Below are positions 8,942-17,949 of a stretch of DNA of 64,000 nucleotides, piece by piece. The translations under genes and the position numbers were made by a program. Each line of letters starts with the position of its first letter. The stretch's first letter is position 1. This DNA is from Pseudomonadota bacterium (GTDB lineage: Bacteria > Chloroflexota > UBA5177 > JAJPKF01). The notes under the pieces are model-generated. The model was not told the origin of the DNA, searched no databases, and worked only from the letters and a program-made list of their open reading frames with translations. The stretch spans positions 1 through 64,000 of the forward strand of contig JAJPKF010000006.1 of assembly GCA_021323865.1 (NCBI GenBank). The letters run 5' to 3'.

Positions 8942-10048
8942 ATGTCGACGGCGTCCGTCGCCCTTTCCGCCGCCGAAGCGGCATCTCTGCCGGCGACCAT
9001 GACGGCGCTCGTAAAGGACAAAGCCGGGCCGGGCGCGGTTCTGCAGACCATTCCGGTTCCGACCGTGGGCGCACACGACATCCTGGTTCGCGTCGACGCC
9101 GCCTCCATCTGCGGTACAGATCTTCACATCTACAACTGGGACGCATGGGCGCAGCAGCACATCCAACCGCCAATCGTGTTCGGCCACGAGTTCTGCGGTA
9201 CCGTCGTTCGGGCCGGGAGCGAGGTCACCGATGTTCATGTCGGTGACTTTCTGGCAGCCGAGAGCCACATCACGTGCGGCGAGTGTCACGAGTGCCGGGC
9301 CGGACGAAGGCATGCCTGTCGCCAGGCGCAGATCATCGGTGTCCACGTTCCTGGGGCATTTGCCCAATATGTAGCCATACCGGCCGAGAATGCCTGGCCG
9401 GCAAGCCCCTCCCTGTCTCGCGATATCGCGACCATTGAGGAGCCCATGGGAAACGCCGTCCACACGGTGGCCTCGACGCCCATCGTGGGAGCTAACGTGG
9501 GCATCTTTGGGCTCGGCCCCTTGGGACTGTTTGCCATCCGTATCGCTCAGGTTTACGGGGCTGCACGGATTTGGGGCGTGGAGCTGAGTGAGTTCCGTGC
9601 GCAGCTCGGCCGGCGAATGGGCGCCGAGCGGGTGCTCAATCCCCTGGTAGAAGATGTGCCCGCCGTCCTGCTCGAGGAGACTGGCGGCGAGGGTCTGGAT
9701 GTGGCGCTCGAGATGTCGGGCGCCGGACCGGCGCTCGCTCAGGCGCTGGCCGGCGTACGACATGGCGGCACGGTGGCCCTGCTCGGGCTGCCCTCCAAAC
9801 CCATGGAGCTCAATCTTGCCGATGACGTGATCTTCAAAGGGCTCACGCTACTGGGCATCGTGGGCCGGCGCATCCCCGAGACGTGGCATCAGACGCGGGG
9901 ACTGCTCGAGGCCGGCGTCGACATGAGCCCGGTCATCACCGACCGCATGCCCTTAACGGAGTTTCGTCGCGCCTTCGAGCTCCTGGCCGGTGGGCGATCC
10001 GGCAAGATCGTGCTCTATCCGAATCAGGAAGGAGGAACGGGACTGTGA
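8942..10048 (+). CDS. tdh: Zinc-dependent L-threonine 3-dehydrogenase
   Basis: 368-residue medium-chain zinc dehydrogenase that oxidises L-threonine to 2-amino-3-ketobutyrate with NAD+. Catalytic zinc ligands are seen in ASICGTDLHIYNWD and GHEFCG, and the structural zinc site in CGECHECRAGRRHAC. The Rossmann motif is FGLGPLGL. The assignment as threonine dehydrogenase, rather than another sugar/alcohol dehydrogenase, rests on the translational coupling to kbl: the stop TGA overlaps the next start by 4 nt (GTGA). The ATG at 8942 follows GGAGGGG closely; an internal ATG at 8999 (MTALVKD) is closer to the usual N terminus, so the first 19 residues may be an extension. Confidence 0.9.
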   Translation: MSTASVALSAAEAASLPATMTALVKDKAGPGAVLQTIPVPTVGAHDILVRVDAASICGTDLHIYNWDAWAQQHIQPPIVFGHEFCGTVVRAGSEVTDVHVGDFLAAESHITCGECHECRAGRRHACRQAQIIGVHVPGAFAQYVAIPAENAWPASPSLSRDIATIEEPMGNAVHTVASTPIVGANVGIFGLGPLGLFAIRIAQVYGAARIWGVELSEFRAQLGRRMGAERVLNPLVEDVPAVLLEETGGEGLDVALEMSGAGPALAQALAGVRHGGTVALLGLPSKPMELNLADDVIFKGLTLLGIVGRRIPETWHQTRGLLEAGVDMSPVITDRMPLTEFRRAFELLAGGRSGKIVLYPNQEGGTGL

Positions 10049-11244
10049 CCATGCGAAACCTGGAATGGGCCGACGAGGAGGTGGAGCAGCTGCGGCAGGC
10101 CGGCACCTATATGGAGCTGCGGGTTCTGGAGAGCCCGCAAGAGCCTCGGGCCGTCGTCAACGGCAAGCGGGTCATCAACCTCTGTTCCAACAACTATCTG
10201 GGCCTGACCACCCACCCTCGAATGAAGCAGGCCGCGCGCCAGGCGAACGAGCGCTATGGCGTGGGAACCGGCTCGGTCCGCTCCATCGCCGGAACATTCA
10301 CGCTCCATCGTGATCTCGAGGAGCATCTGGCGCGGTTCAAGCATACCGAGGCAGCTCTGGTCTTCCAATCGGGCTTCACCTGCAACAGCGGCATCATACC
10401 GGTGCTTGCCGGTGATGGAGATGTCATCATCACCGACGAGCTGAACCACGCCAGCATCATCGACGGCATCCGACTTTCCAAGGCCGTCCGCGTGATCTTT
10501 CCCCATCGGGACATGGACGCGCTGGAGTCGGCCCTCAAGGAGGCCCACTCGGCTCGCCGCCGCTTGGTGGTTACCGACGGCGTGTTCAGCATGGACGGAG
10601 ACGTGGCACCGCTGCCCGAGATCGTGGACCTGGCCGAGCGCTATGGAGCCATGGTGTATGTCGACGACGCACACGCGAGCGGTGTCTTTGGTCGGAACGG
10701 GCGGGGAACGATCAATCATTTTGGGCTCGACGGCCGGGTGCACGTGCAGGTGGGAACGCTGTCCAAGGCAATCGGGGTACTCGGCGGCTACGTGGCTTCG
10801 ACGGAGGGATTGCGCGATCTCCTGATCAACAGGGGCCGCCCGTTCATCTTCTCGACCTCTCACCCGCCGGCTGTAACGGCCGCCTGCATCGCCGCCATTG
10901 AGGTGTTGGAGTCGGAGCCGGAGCTTGTCGAACGCCTGTGGGACAACACCCGGTTTTTCAAGCGGGAGATCCAGAACCTGGGGTTCGACACCGGAACCAG
11001 CGAGAGCCCTATTACGCCCATCATCGTAGGAGAGCCACACACGGCGATGGAGCTGAGCCGGATACTGTTTCGGGAGGGCGTGTTTGCCCTCGGCATCGTT
11101 TACCCGACCGTGCCCCGGGACAAATCACGGGTGCGCACCATTGTGACGGCGACCCACACGCGGGAAGATCTCGAGGAGGCAATCGCCGCCTTCCGAACCG
11201 CCGGCCGTGAGCTGGGACTCATCGCCGATTCCGTAGCCGTCTGA
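10045..11244 (+). CDS. kbl: 2-amino-3-ketobutyrate CoA ligase (glycine C-acetyltransferase)
   Basis: 399-residue PLP enzyme of the alpha-oxoamine synthase family. With Tdh it converts threonine to glycine and acetyl-CoA. Motifs: LCSNNYLGL near the N terminus, GTGSVRSIAGT, DELNHASIIDG, DDAHASGVFG, and the PLP lysine in GTLSKAIGVLGGYV. GTG at 10045 is chosen because GGAGGA lies 8 nt upstream and it overlaps the tdh stop; the ATG at 10051 would give a poorly spaced site. The family also includes BioF, but the tdh context and the N-terminal region favour kbl. Confidence 0.93.
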   Translation: MTMRNLEWADEEVEQLRQAGTYMELRVLESPQEPRAVVNGKRVINLCSNNYLGLTTHPRMKQAARQANERYGVGTGSVRSIAGTFTLHRDLEEHLARFKHTEAALVFQSGFTCNSGIIPVLAGDGDVIITDELNHASIIDGIRLSKAVRVIFPHRDMDALESALKEAHSARRRLVVTDGVFSMDGDVAPLPEIVDLAERYGAMVYVDDAHASGVFGRNGRGTINHFGLDGRVHVQVGTLSKAIGVLGGYVASTEGLRDLLINRGRPFIFSTSHPPAVTAACIAAIEVLESEPELVERLWDNTRFFKREIQNLGFDTGTSESPITPIIVGEPHTAMELSRILFREGVFALGIVYPTVPRDKSRVRTIVTATHTREDLEEAIAAFRTAGRELGLIADSVAV

Positions 11245-11287
11245 CTCACAGAGTTGCCGAAACCGACCCTCCGAGGGGGTAATCGTC

Positions 11288-12775
11288 ATGCGCGTTGACC
11301 GAGTAAGCGACCCATCAGCCTTGCCTGCCGAATCGGTTGTGGTGGCTACCTACTTGTCGGGCGAAGACCTTCCGGACTCCCTGAGGCAGCTGGCCAACGC
11401 CGTCGGGATCCACGATCTTGAGGATGCGCGCTCGCGGGGAGAGTTGACGGGGAGCCTCTACACGGTGACGCTGTTCCGAGGGCGACCGTCGCTGCTGTTG
11501 GTCGGCCTGAGCCGGCGACGCGACTTCTCAGACGTTCGCTGGCGTCGGGCCGTTGAAGCGGGAGTCCGGTACGTGAGCCGGCGAGGATTCTCTCACGTGT
11601 CGGTTGCCATCCCGCCTGATCTCCAGTCAAGGCGGTTCTCGGAGGCCGCGGTCGGGGCTGTCGTGGCGGGCTGCTATCAGGAGCAGCTGTGCAAGACAGA
11701 GGACCTCGAGGTGTCCTCCGTGCAAGGGATGAGCCTTCTTACGCAAGATGATTCTGCTGACCTGAACGGGGCGCTGATGCTGGCAGAGAGCACGTCGGTC
11801 GCCCGAGACCTGGTCAATCTGCCGCCATCCGACCTGACTCCGACGGCTCTCGGTGAGCGAGCACGCTCCATGGCCGCGGAGGCGGGTCTCCGGGTGGAGG
11901 TTCTGGGTCGCGATGGCATCCAGGCGCTGGGGATGGGCGCCATGCTGGGCGTTGCCAAGGGCAGCGGTGAGCCGCCGGCCCTCATCCGCCTGGAGTGCGG
12001 GGACGTGGCCTCGGACACGCGACTGACCTTCGTCGGCAAGGGCCTGACCTTTGACTCCGGAGGTCTATCGCTCAAGACGGCGGAAGGCATGGAGTGGATG
12101 AAGGGTGACATGGGCGGCGCCGCCGCCGTTCTGGGGGCGATGCGCGCTTTGGGTCTGCTAAAGCCGGAGGGCATTCTCGTCCGGGGCCTGATTGGAGCCG
12201 TCGAGAATCTGCCGGGACCGCACGCGATGAAGCCCGGAGACGTCCTGCGCACAAAGAACGGCAAGACGATCGAAGTGTTAAACACCGACGCCGAAGGCCG
12301 GTTGGTGCTCTCGGACGTGCTGAGCCATGCCCTCGAGCTGGGAGCGACGCACCTGGTGGACCTCGCCACGCTCACCGGGGCGGCGGTGGTGGCATTGGGC
12401 ACCGAAGCCGCCGCTCTCGTCGGAAGGCCACAATCCTGGGTCGACGAAGTGGGGGATGCGGCCGCTGCGGCCATGGAACGGGCCTGGCAGCTTCCCCTCT
12501 ATCCCGAGTTCCGCCGTCGAATCCGGAGTGATATCGCCGATATGAAGAACACCGGAGGACGCGCCGGGGGTGGGGGCGTCTTGACCGCGGCGGCCCTGTT
12601 ATCCGAGTTCGTGGACGGCGTTCCCTGGGCACACCTGGACATCGCGGGCACCGCGTTCGTCGAATCCAGCAACGGATATTCGGCGATCGGCGGAACAGGG
12701 TATGGGGTGGCGACGCTGGTGGAGCTTGCCCGCCGCCTAGCAGCGAACGCGGCCGAGCGGATCAATCCGCTCTAG
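11288..12775 (+). CDS. pepA: Leucyl aminopeptidase (M17)
   Basis: 495-residue cytosolic aminopeptidase with two divalent metal ions, removing N-terminal amino acids from peptides. The N-terminal third is the variable macro-like domain. The C-terminal catalytic domain shows GKGLTFDSGGLSLK, the metal-binding region MKGDMGG, and the family signature NTDAEGRLVLSD. ATG at 11288 follows CCGAGGGGGTAATC. Length is normal for the family. The last 14 nt overlap the convergent QueG-like HEAT gene. Confidence 0.95.
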   Translation: MRVDRVSDPSALPAESVVVATYLSGEDLPDSLRQLANAVGIHDLEDARSRGELTGSLYTVTLFRGRPSLLLVGLSRRRDFSDVRWRRAVEAGVRYVSRRGFSHVSVAIPPDLQSRRFSEAAVGAVVAGCYQEQLCKTEDLEVSSVQGMSLLTQDDSADLNGALMLAESTSVARDLVNLPPSDLTPTALGERARSMAAEAGLRVEVLGRDGIQALGMGAMLGVAKGSGEPPALIRLECGDVASDTRLTFVGKGLTFDSGGLSLKTAEGMEWMKGDMGGAAAVLGAMRALGLLKPEGILVRGLIGAVENLPGPHAMKPGDVLRTKNGKTIEVLNTDAEGRLVLSDVLSHALELGATHLVDLATLTGAAVVALGTEAAALVGRPQSWVDEVGDAAAAAMERAWQLPLYPEFRRRIRSDIADMKNTGGRAGGGGVLTAAALLSEFVDGVPWAHLDIAGTAFVESSNGYSAIGGTGYGVATLVELARRLAANAAERINPL

Positions 12776-13151
12776 CGTCTCCAGGCCCGCCGTGGAGATC
12801 CGCGAGGGCAAGCTCGATTTCCTCTCGCACGGAGGGATCGGTCTCGTGTTCGTTAAGGTCGCGTAGAATCCTCTCCGCCTCGGGAAGGTGGAGGCGGGTG
12901 CCTACTCGGCCAATGGCCCACGCCGCATGATTGCGAACGATGGGATGGGGATTGTCTGCCGCGGCGCGCCGAAGGTGAGGCAGACATGACGCGTCTCCGG
13001 TATTTCCCAAGGCGACGGCGGCATTCCGCTGCAACATCCAATGCTTGGCTCGTCGCACGGCCGTACCGCGGAAGCGCTCGAGGTACTCCGCGTGTGACAT
13101 CTGCAGAAGCCAGATCAGATCGACGAAGCCCTGCTCGCGGGAATCAGGCAT
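12762..13151 (-). CDS. Stand-alone QueG C-terminal HEAT domain
   Basis: 129-residue protein matching the C-terminal HEAT-repeat region of epoxyqueuosine reductase: LIWLLQMSHAEYLERFRGTAVRRAKHW, then RNAAVALGNTGD and VRNHAAWAIGRVG, two helical repeats. In full-length QueG this region follows the two [4Fe-4S] clusters and contributes to tRNA recognition. The matching catalytic part is the separate gene at 15178-16014, on the same strand, with a metallophosphatase and an oppositely oriented C45 hydrolase between. ATG at 13151 has no obvious Shine-Dalgarno site. A generic HEAT protein is the alternative, but the FRGTAVRRAK...RNAAVALGN succession is specific to QueG. Confidence 0.8.
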   Translation of the reverse strand: MPDSREQGFVDLIWLLQMSHAEYLERFRGTAVRRAKHWMLQRNAAVALGNTGDASCLPHLRRAAADNPHPIVRNHAAWAIGRVGTRLHLPEAERILRDLNEHETDPSVREEIELALADLHGGPGDARAD

Positions 13152-13178
13152 CTGATTTCATCGGGAAATCGTCTTCTG

Positions 13179-14357
13179 GTGGCAGAATCGAGTGCGATTC
13201 GAGTTCACCCTGTGAGAGGCTTGGTGCAGACGGCGCATCCCCAAACCGGCAGGTACCCGCTGGTCGTGACGAAGGGGTCGGCACAGGCCCGCGGCGTTGC
13301 CTACGGCCGCCAGGCGAAAACCAGGATTGCCTACTCCCTTCGCAACTACGAGCGATTGTTCCGGCATTATGCCGATGTCGACTGGGTCACCGCTTGCCGG
13401 TTCGCGGCCGGGTATGGACCGGTGATTGAGGACTACGATGCCTCCTTGGTTGAGGAGATGCAGGGCATCGCGGAAGGCGCCGGCTGCTCCTACGACGATA
13501 TCCTGACCATGAACGTCCGGACCGAGGTGATGTACGGATTGGGCGAGCTGCGAGCCGCGGCCGACTGCACCGCGTTTGCGGCTCTTCCCGACGCCACCGT
13601 GGATGGCCACACCATCATCGGACAGAACTGGGACTGGCATCCCTCCGCATTCGATTCCTGTGTGATTCTGGCCTCGCAACCCGACGATCGCCCCGCCTTC
13701 GTGACCGTGGTGGAGGCAGGGCTGCTGGCGAAGATGGGTATGAACGATGCGGGGATCGGCGTTGCCACGAACGCCATGGTGTCGGATATCGATACCGGTG
13801 AGCCGGGCATTCCATACCATGTGCTGCTGCGGGCGCTGCTGACCAGCACCAGCTTTGCGGACGCAGTGTCCCAGGTGGAGTCGGTGCACCGGGCCTCCAG
13901 CGCCAATTACCTGATCGCCTCAAAGGACGGCTCGGCGGTTGATCTCGAGGTGGCGCCCGGCGATCGTGACCACGTCTTTCCCATCCATCCGGATTTGGGC
14001 GTGATCGGACACGCGAACTGCTATGTGGCGCCCAGCGTCACGGTGGGCGACCAAACCGCCGAGCTGCGTCCTCTCGGTCGGATTCGCCAGTCGGCCATTG
14101 ACCGCCATCTACAGGCGCTTGCTCCCGACATCAGCCTGCAGTCCATACAGTCCGCACTGTGCGATCACACGGACCATCCCAACTCGCTCTGCCGTCATCC
14201 CCTCTCGCAGCTGGACTTCATGGACCGGAGCGCGACCGTCGCTTCTGTGATCATGGACCTCGACCTGCAGACCATGTGGGTGGCCGAGGGCCAGCCCTGC
14301 TGCCACCCATATCGACAGGTCGCGATGGCCGAGGTGTCAGCCGCCTTCGCGGCTTAG
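13179..14357 (+). CDS. C45-family autoproteolytic acyltransferase/hydrolase
   Basis: 392-residue N-terminal-nucleophile hydrolase related to acyl-CoA:6-aminopenicillanic acid acyltransferase and choloylglycine hydrolase-like proteins. Family features seen: an N-terminal pro-region with RGVAYGRQAK, EEMQGIAEGAGCSYDDILTMNVRTE, the probable autocleavage site and nucleophile Cys130 in AADCTAFAA, then GQNWDW, typical of the C45 fold. It would cleave itself before Cys130 and act on an amide or thioester substrate that is not predictable. GTG start at 13179. It sits alone on the plus strand between the two halves of the QueG system, and its stop overlaps that of the convergent phosphatase by 3 nt. 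Confidence 0.85.
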   Translation: MAESSAIRVHPVRGLVQTAHPQTGRYPLVVTKGSAQARGVAYGRQAKTRIAYSLRNYERLFRHYADVDWVTACRFAAGYGPVIEDYDASLVEEMQGIAEGAGCSYDDILTMNVRTEVMYGLGELRAAADCTAFAALPDATVDGHTIIGQNWDWHPSAFDSCVILASQPDDRPAFVTVVEAGLLAKMGMNDAGIGVATNAMVSDIDTGEPGIPYHVLLRALLTSTSFADAVSQVESVHRASSANYLIASKDGSAVDLEVAPGDRDHVFPIHPDLGVIGHANCYVAPSVTVGDQTAELRPLGRIRQSAIDRHLQALAPDISLQSIQSALCDHTDHPNSLCRHPLSQLDFMDRSATVASVIMDLDLQTMWVAEGQPCCHPYRQVAMAEVSAAFAA

Positions 14358-15181
14358 CTGCCCTGCGGCACACCGCTCCCGTCAAGACGCAGCAGGAACC
14401 CGGGACCGCCCTGGAAAAGAGCGCCGTCAACATTGATGCACAGGCCGTCGGCATACCGGTAGGGCTCAGTCAAATCCTCTACGGAACTGTCGCGCATGCT
14501 CAGGATTGGAGTGTGTCCATGCACCAGCCTTTGCGCGCCGAAGGCATGGAGAAAGCCGCGCGCGCGTTCGGCTCCGCCGGGTCGCCGACCATCGAAGTCG
14601 TGGCGCTCGGAGAGGTCGATGAGAAGGTGCTGCCAGCGCTTCACGTCGTGGGAGTGGAGGACGTCGGAAACTCCCCGGTTGATGGAACCAACGTCCGTGC
14701 CGTAACGCCGGTAGCTCGTCGTATCGGAATGGACCAGTAGCGCCTCTCCAACCAGTGCGATGGCGCGTAGGGAACGCAGCCACGCGATGCGCTCGGAGGT
14801 CAGGGCACGGATGTCGGTCTCGCGACCGCCGTTCATGATCCAGTTTTGGACGAAGGCGATTCCGGCGCTGCCCGAGCCCGCGAAGGTCCGTGCCGCGAGT
14901 AGAAAACCTTCGTGGTTTCCAAGGAGACAGCGGGCCACTCCTCCAACGGCGGGGGCCTCCTGCTCGAGCCGTATGAACAGCTCGACCACGGCAGCGCCGT
15001 CCGGTCCTCGGTCGATCAGGTCTCCAAGACAGTACAGCTGCGCATCGGCGCCGTGCCAGCTGCCGGCCTGGTCGATGAGGCCGGCCCCGGTCAATAGGTC
15101 CCGGGTTCGATCGAAGACCCCATGGGGGTCTCCGAGGACGAAGACCGGCCCTTGGGGATGAAGTTCTGGAGTGTTCGTCAC
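14354..15181 (-). CDS. Calcineurin-like metallophosphoesterase
   Basis: 275-residue binuclear metal phosphatase of the PPP/Ap4A-hydrolase type. The metal-binding motifs are in order: GDPHG (about 18-22), GDLIDRG (about 53-59), GNHEG (about 90), a single His in LLVHSD, and VHGHTP near the C terminus. Substrates in this family range from phosphoproteins to dinucleoside polyphosphates; the sequence does not decide. GTG start at 15181 overlaps the QueG stop by 4 nt (GTGA), so it is translationally coupled to the epoxyqueuosine reductase gene, which hints at a related process. Confidence 0.85.
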   Translation of the reverse strand: MTNTPELHPQGPVFVLGDPHGVFDRTRDLLTGAGLIDQAGSWHGADAQLYCLGDLIDRGPDGAAVVELFIRLEQEAPAVGGVARCLLGNHEGFLLAARTFAGSGSAGIAFVQNWIMNGGRETDIRALTSERIAWLRSLRAIALVGEALLVHSDTTSYRRYGTDVGSINRGVSDVLHSHDVKRWQHLLIDLSERHDFDGRRPGGAERARGFLHAFGAQRLVHGHTPILSMRDSSVEDLTEPYRYADGLCINVDGALFQGGPGFLLRLDGSGVPQGS

Positions 15182-16014
15182 CGGTCATCCGCCGCATGCA
15201 TCAGTTGTCGGACCCGCAGGATGCGCTTCTCCCGCGCGTCCGGGTATGCCGAGTCCTGATGTTGAGTCACGACCGGACACACGTCTTGGCAGATGTCGCA
15301 GCCGAACACCCAGTCGCCGATGAGCGGTCTCAGAGATCTGGGGATTGGCCCTCGATGCTCGATGGTGAGATAGGAGATGCAGAGGCCCGCATCGATGGTG
15401 TAGTCACCATGCAACGCTCCGGTCGGACAGGCGGCCACACAGGCGCGGCAGCTGCCACAGCCGTCCACGGGAACTGCGGTCGGCTCCAGGGCCAGGTCGG
15501 TGACCAGCCCGCCCAGGAAGAGGAAGGAGCCCAAGGACCGGTTCAATAGGTTTGTGTTCTTCCCCTGCCAGCCCAGGCCGGCACGAGTGGCCAGGGCCTT
15601 GTCCATTGTTGCCGCCGTGTCGACAAAGGACCGGGAATGGCCGCCGAGCGCCGCCACGTCCGTGGCCACCGTCTGTAGCTTGGCTCCCATGACTTGGTGA
15701 TAGTCCGGGCCGTTGGCGTATCGGGCGATCCTCCCGCCGCCGGAGCGGTTCTCACCTGCCGGCGGCCCCGCGTAGGAGAGAGCAACGCAAACGACGGACC
15801 GAGCGCCCGGCATCAGGGTCTTGGGATCGGTCGCCCGGATCGCCCACTCGTGGGTGATCCAGCGCATGTCCGCATGGCGTCCGCGTTCGATCCAGGCGAG
15901 ATAGCGGTCGCGCTCAGGCTGCAGTACCTCGGCCGTGCATATCCCTACGGCGTCGAACCCCGCATGGAGCGCGCTGGTGACGATTTGGCCCGTAATTCCG
16001 CCGCTCTCCGGCAA
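15178..16014 (-). CDS. queG: Epoxyqueuosine reductase, catalytic and ferredoxin part only
   Basis: About 278 residues covering the cobalamin-binding and two-[4Fe-4S] regions of QueG, which reduces epoxyqueuosine to queuosine in tRNA. Seen are VDTAATMDKALATRAGLGW (catalytic Asp region), the first cluster motif CGSCRACVAACPTGAL, the sequence CISYLTIEHRGPIP, and the second cluster motif CDICQDVCP. The protein stops about 30 residues later; the HEAT domain that often follows is encoded separately at 12762-13151. TTG at 16014 is chosen because the frame upstream (to 16140) overlaps a divergent small gene and has no family similarity; TTG at 16041 is an alternative. The start remains uncertain. Confidence 0.88.
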   Translation of the reverse strand: MPESGGITGQIVTSALHAGFDAVGICTAEVLQPERDRYLAWIERGRHADMRWITHEWAIRATDPKTLMPGARSVVCVALSYAGPPAGENRSGGGRIARYANGPDYHQVMGAKLQTVATDVAALGGHSRSFVDTAATMDKALATRAGLGWQGKNTNLLNRSLGSFLFLGGLVTDLALEPTAVPVDGCGSCRACVAACPTGALHGDYTIDAGLCISYLTIEHRGPIPRSLRPLIGDWVFGCDICQDVCPVVTQHQDSAYPDAREKRILRVRQLMHAADDR

Positions 16015-16059
16015 ATGGGGCCTGGTAGTATGGCGTGTCAAATCGGGCTGGAGGGACTC

Positions 16060-16230
16060 ATGGCCGACCGGTGGCTCGGTTTCAAAATGATGGCTGCCGC
16101 CCTGGTCGCCATCCTGATCCTGGGTCGCCTGTTCTTTCACCTCACGGGCATCGTCCTGGTTCTGTTCATACTACTGGCCTTCCTCTGCTTGCTTTTCTAC
16201 GCCGGCACCCGGGCTCTGCTGCAGAAGTAG
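16060..16230 (+). CDS. Small two-helix membrane protein
   Basis: 56-residue hydrophobic protein with two predicted membrane helices (about residues 10-24 and 29-49) and basic ends ([15 protein letters not shown]). GGAGGGACTC precedes the ATG at 16060 at ideal spacing, which is the main evidence that it is translated. It lies divergent from queG, about 60 nt ahead of the F420-dependent oxidoreductase. No family recognised. Confidence 0.65.
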   Translation: MADRWLGFKMMAAALVAILILGRLFFHLTGIVLVLFILLAFLCLLFYAGTRALLQK

Positions 16231-16291
16231 GCGGACTTCCGGCCGCGCAACACCTATGCCCGGGCGTACCACGTTCGGAGGAGTGAATCGG

Positions 16292-17290
16292 ATGCCTCAG
16301 CGGATTGCCCTCTATCTGCAGGACAAGCACCCCATTCGTGAGGGGATGGAGTACGTGCGCTACGCGGAGAGCCGAGGTTTCGAGGCTGTATGGCAGGCGG
16401 AGTCTCGACTGGTTCGGGACGCCATCGTGCCCATGGCTGCCTTCGCCGCTGTGACCGACCGCATCAAGGTGGGGAGCGGCGTCATCAACAATTGGACCCG
16501 GAACCCGGCCATCATCGCGGCGACCTTCTCCACCTTGGATGACCTGGCGCCCGGCCGGATCCTTTGTGGGATCGGTGCCTGGTGGGACCCGTTGGCGCGC
16601 CAGGTGGGCATCAACAGGCGACACCCACTGCAGGCCATGCGTGAGGTGGTTGAGGTGGTCCGGCGCCTGCTTGCCATGGAGCAGGTGACCTACGAAGGGG
16701 AGTTCGTCTCGGTGCACGACATCGAGATCGACATTGTCCACGGTGAGCGGAAGCCCAAGCAGGTGCCCATCTATATCGGTGCCACCGGCGACCGAATGAT
16801 GGAGCTGACCGGAGAGATTGCCGACGGTGTGGTCCTCAATTATCTGGTCTCGCCGGCCTACAACACCAAGGCGCTGGAGCTGCTCAGGGCAGGCGCAAAG
16901 CGGTCCGGTCGCAGTCTGGACGACATCGACCGTCCTCAGCTGGTGGTGTGCTCTTTAGATAAGGACCGCGATCGGGCGCTCGACAACGCCCGGGAATTGG
17001 TCACACAGTACCTGGGCCAGCAGCCCCACATCATGAAGGCCAGCGGCGTCTCGGAGGACCTCCTGGAGCGCATCAACTCCGTGCTGACCTGGCCGGCGAC
17101 AGAAGAGCAGATTCGCGCGGCCATGAAGCTGGTGCCCGACGAGGTGGTCCAGCTCATCACCGCTTCGGGGACACCGGAGGAGTGCCGGTCAAAGGTGCAG
17201 GAATACGTCGACAACGGCTGCACCTGTCCGATCCTGTATCCGCTCGGCGACGACGTTCGTGCCATGATCGACGCTTTCAGCTCGGCCTGA
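16292..17290 (+). CDS. F420-dependent LLM-class oxidoreductase (MER-like)
   Basis: 332-residue TIM-barrel protein of the bacterial luciferase-like superfamily, closest in motif to F420-dependent methylene-H4MPT reductase-like enzymes. It has [11 protein letters not shown] at the start, [55 protein letters not shown] and the C-terminal SGTPEEC. The ATG at 16292 has GGAGGAG at 16277-16283 upstream. The stop overlaps the start of an F420:NADP reductase (TGATG), which strongly suggests the cofactor is F420 rather than FMN. The substrate is unknown; family members act on pterins, alcohols, sugar phosphates or antibiotics. Confidence 0.88.
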   Translation: MPQRIALYLQDKHPIREGMEYVRYAESRGFEAVWQAESRLVRDAIVPMAAFAAVTDRIKVGSGVINNWTRNPAIIAATFSTLDDLAPGRILCGIGAWWDPLARQVGINRRHPLQAMREVVEVVRRLLAMEQVTYEGEFVSVHDIEIDIVHGERKPKQVPIYIGATGDRMMELTGEIADGVVLNYLVSPAYNTKALELLRAGAKRSGRSLDDIDRPQLVVCSLDKDRDRALDNARELVTQYLGQQPHIMKASGVSEDLLERINSVLTWPATEEQIRAAMKLVPDEVVQLITASGTPEECRSKVQEYVDNGCTCPILYPLGDDVRAMIDAFSSA

Positions 17291-17949
17291 TGATCGGCAT
17301 CGTCGGAGGAACGGGACCTGAGGGACGAGGCCTGGCAACGAGATGGGCGATGGCCGGCGAAGCGGTGGCGATCGGATCTCGAGACCTGGGGCGGGCTGAG
17401 CAGGCGGCGAGGGACCTCCAGAGTAAGGTGCCCGGCGCTTCAGTCCACGGTGGCATCAATGCTGAGATCGTAGCCGCCTCCGACGTGGTCGTGGTGGCCG
17501 TGCCCTACTCGGCCGTGCAGCCCACGCTGCAACCCCTGGGTGAGGCGATGGCCGGGAAGATCGCGGTTTCGGTGGTCGCCGCAGTGGAGTTTGTCGACGG
17601 GCGCCCTCGGCTGGTATCAGTCGCCGCCGGTTCGGTCGGCCAGGAGGTGGCGGCCATTCTGCCGGGAAGCAGGGTCGTGAGCGCATTTCATACCCTGAGC
17701 GCGGAGAAGCTCGCTGACTGCGATGCCTCGCTCCATGAGGACACCATCGTGTGCAGTGACGACCGAGAGGCCCGCGGCCGCGTGATCGATCTGGCTGAAC
17801 AGATACAGGGGCTCCGAGCACTCAGCGGCGGGCGACTGGCGAACTCCTACTACCTCGAGCAGTTCGTGGGCATGCTGGCGCTCATGAACCGTATTCACAA
17901 GGCACACACGGGCCTGCGCATCGCGGACGTGGAGCCGCGGCCCGCCTAG
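17290..17949 (+). CDS. npdG: NADPH-dependent F420 reductase
   Basis: 219-residue Rossmann protein that moves hydride between NADPH and coenzyme F420, supplying reduced F420 to the preceding LLM enzyme. It starts with GIVGGTGPEGRGLATRWA (NADP-binding loop), has GSRD, the central VVVVAVPYSAVQ and VVSAFHTLSAEKL, all typical of FNO/NpdG. Translation is coupled to the preceding gene by the TGATG overlap. Its stop overlaps a possible convergent 31-residue ORF through the tetranucleotide ctag. Confidence 0.92.
   Translation: MIGIVGGTGPEGRGLATRWAMAGEAVAIGSRDLGRAEQAARDLQSKVPGASVHGGINAEIVAASDVVVVAVPYSAVQPTLQPLGEAMAGKIAVSVVAAVEFVDGRPRLVSVAAGSVGQEVAAILPGSRVVSAFHTLSAEKLADCDASLHEDTIVCSDDREARGRVIDLAEQIQGLRALSGGRLANSYYLEQFVGMLALMNRIHKAHTGLRIADVEPRPA

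Noticed and set aside
16015-16140. N-terminal extension of queG to the ATG at 16140
   Set aside because: It overlaps the divergent small membrane gene and encodes a Gln/Asp/His-rich stretch not found in QueG.
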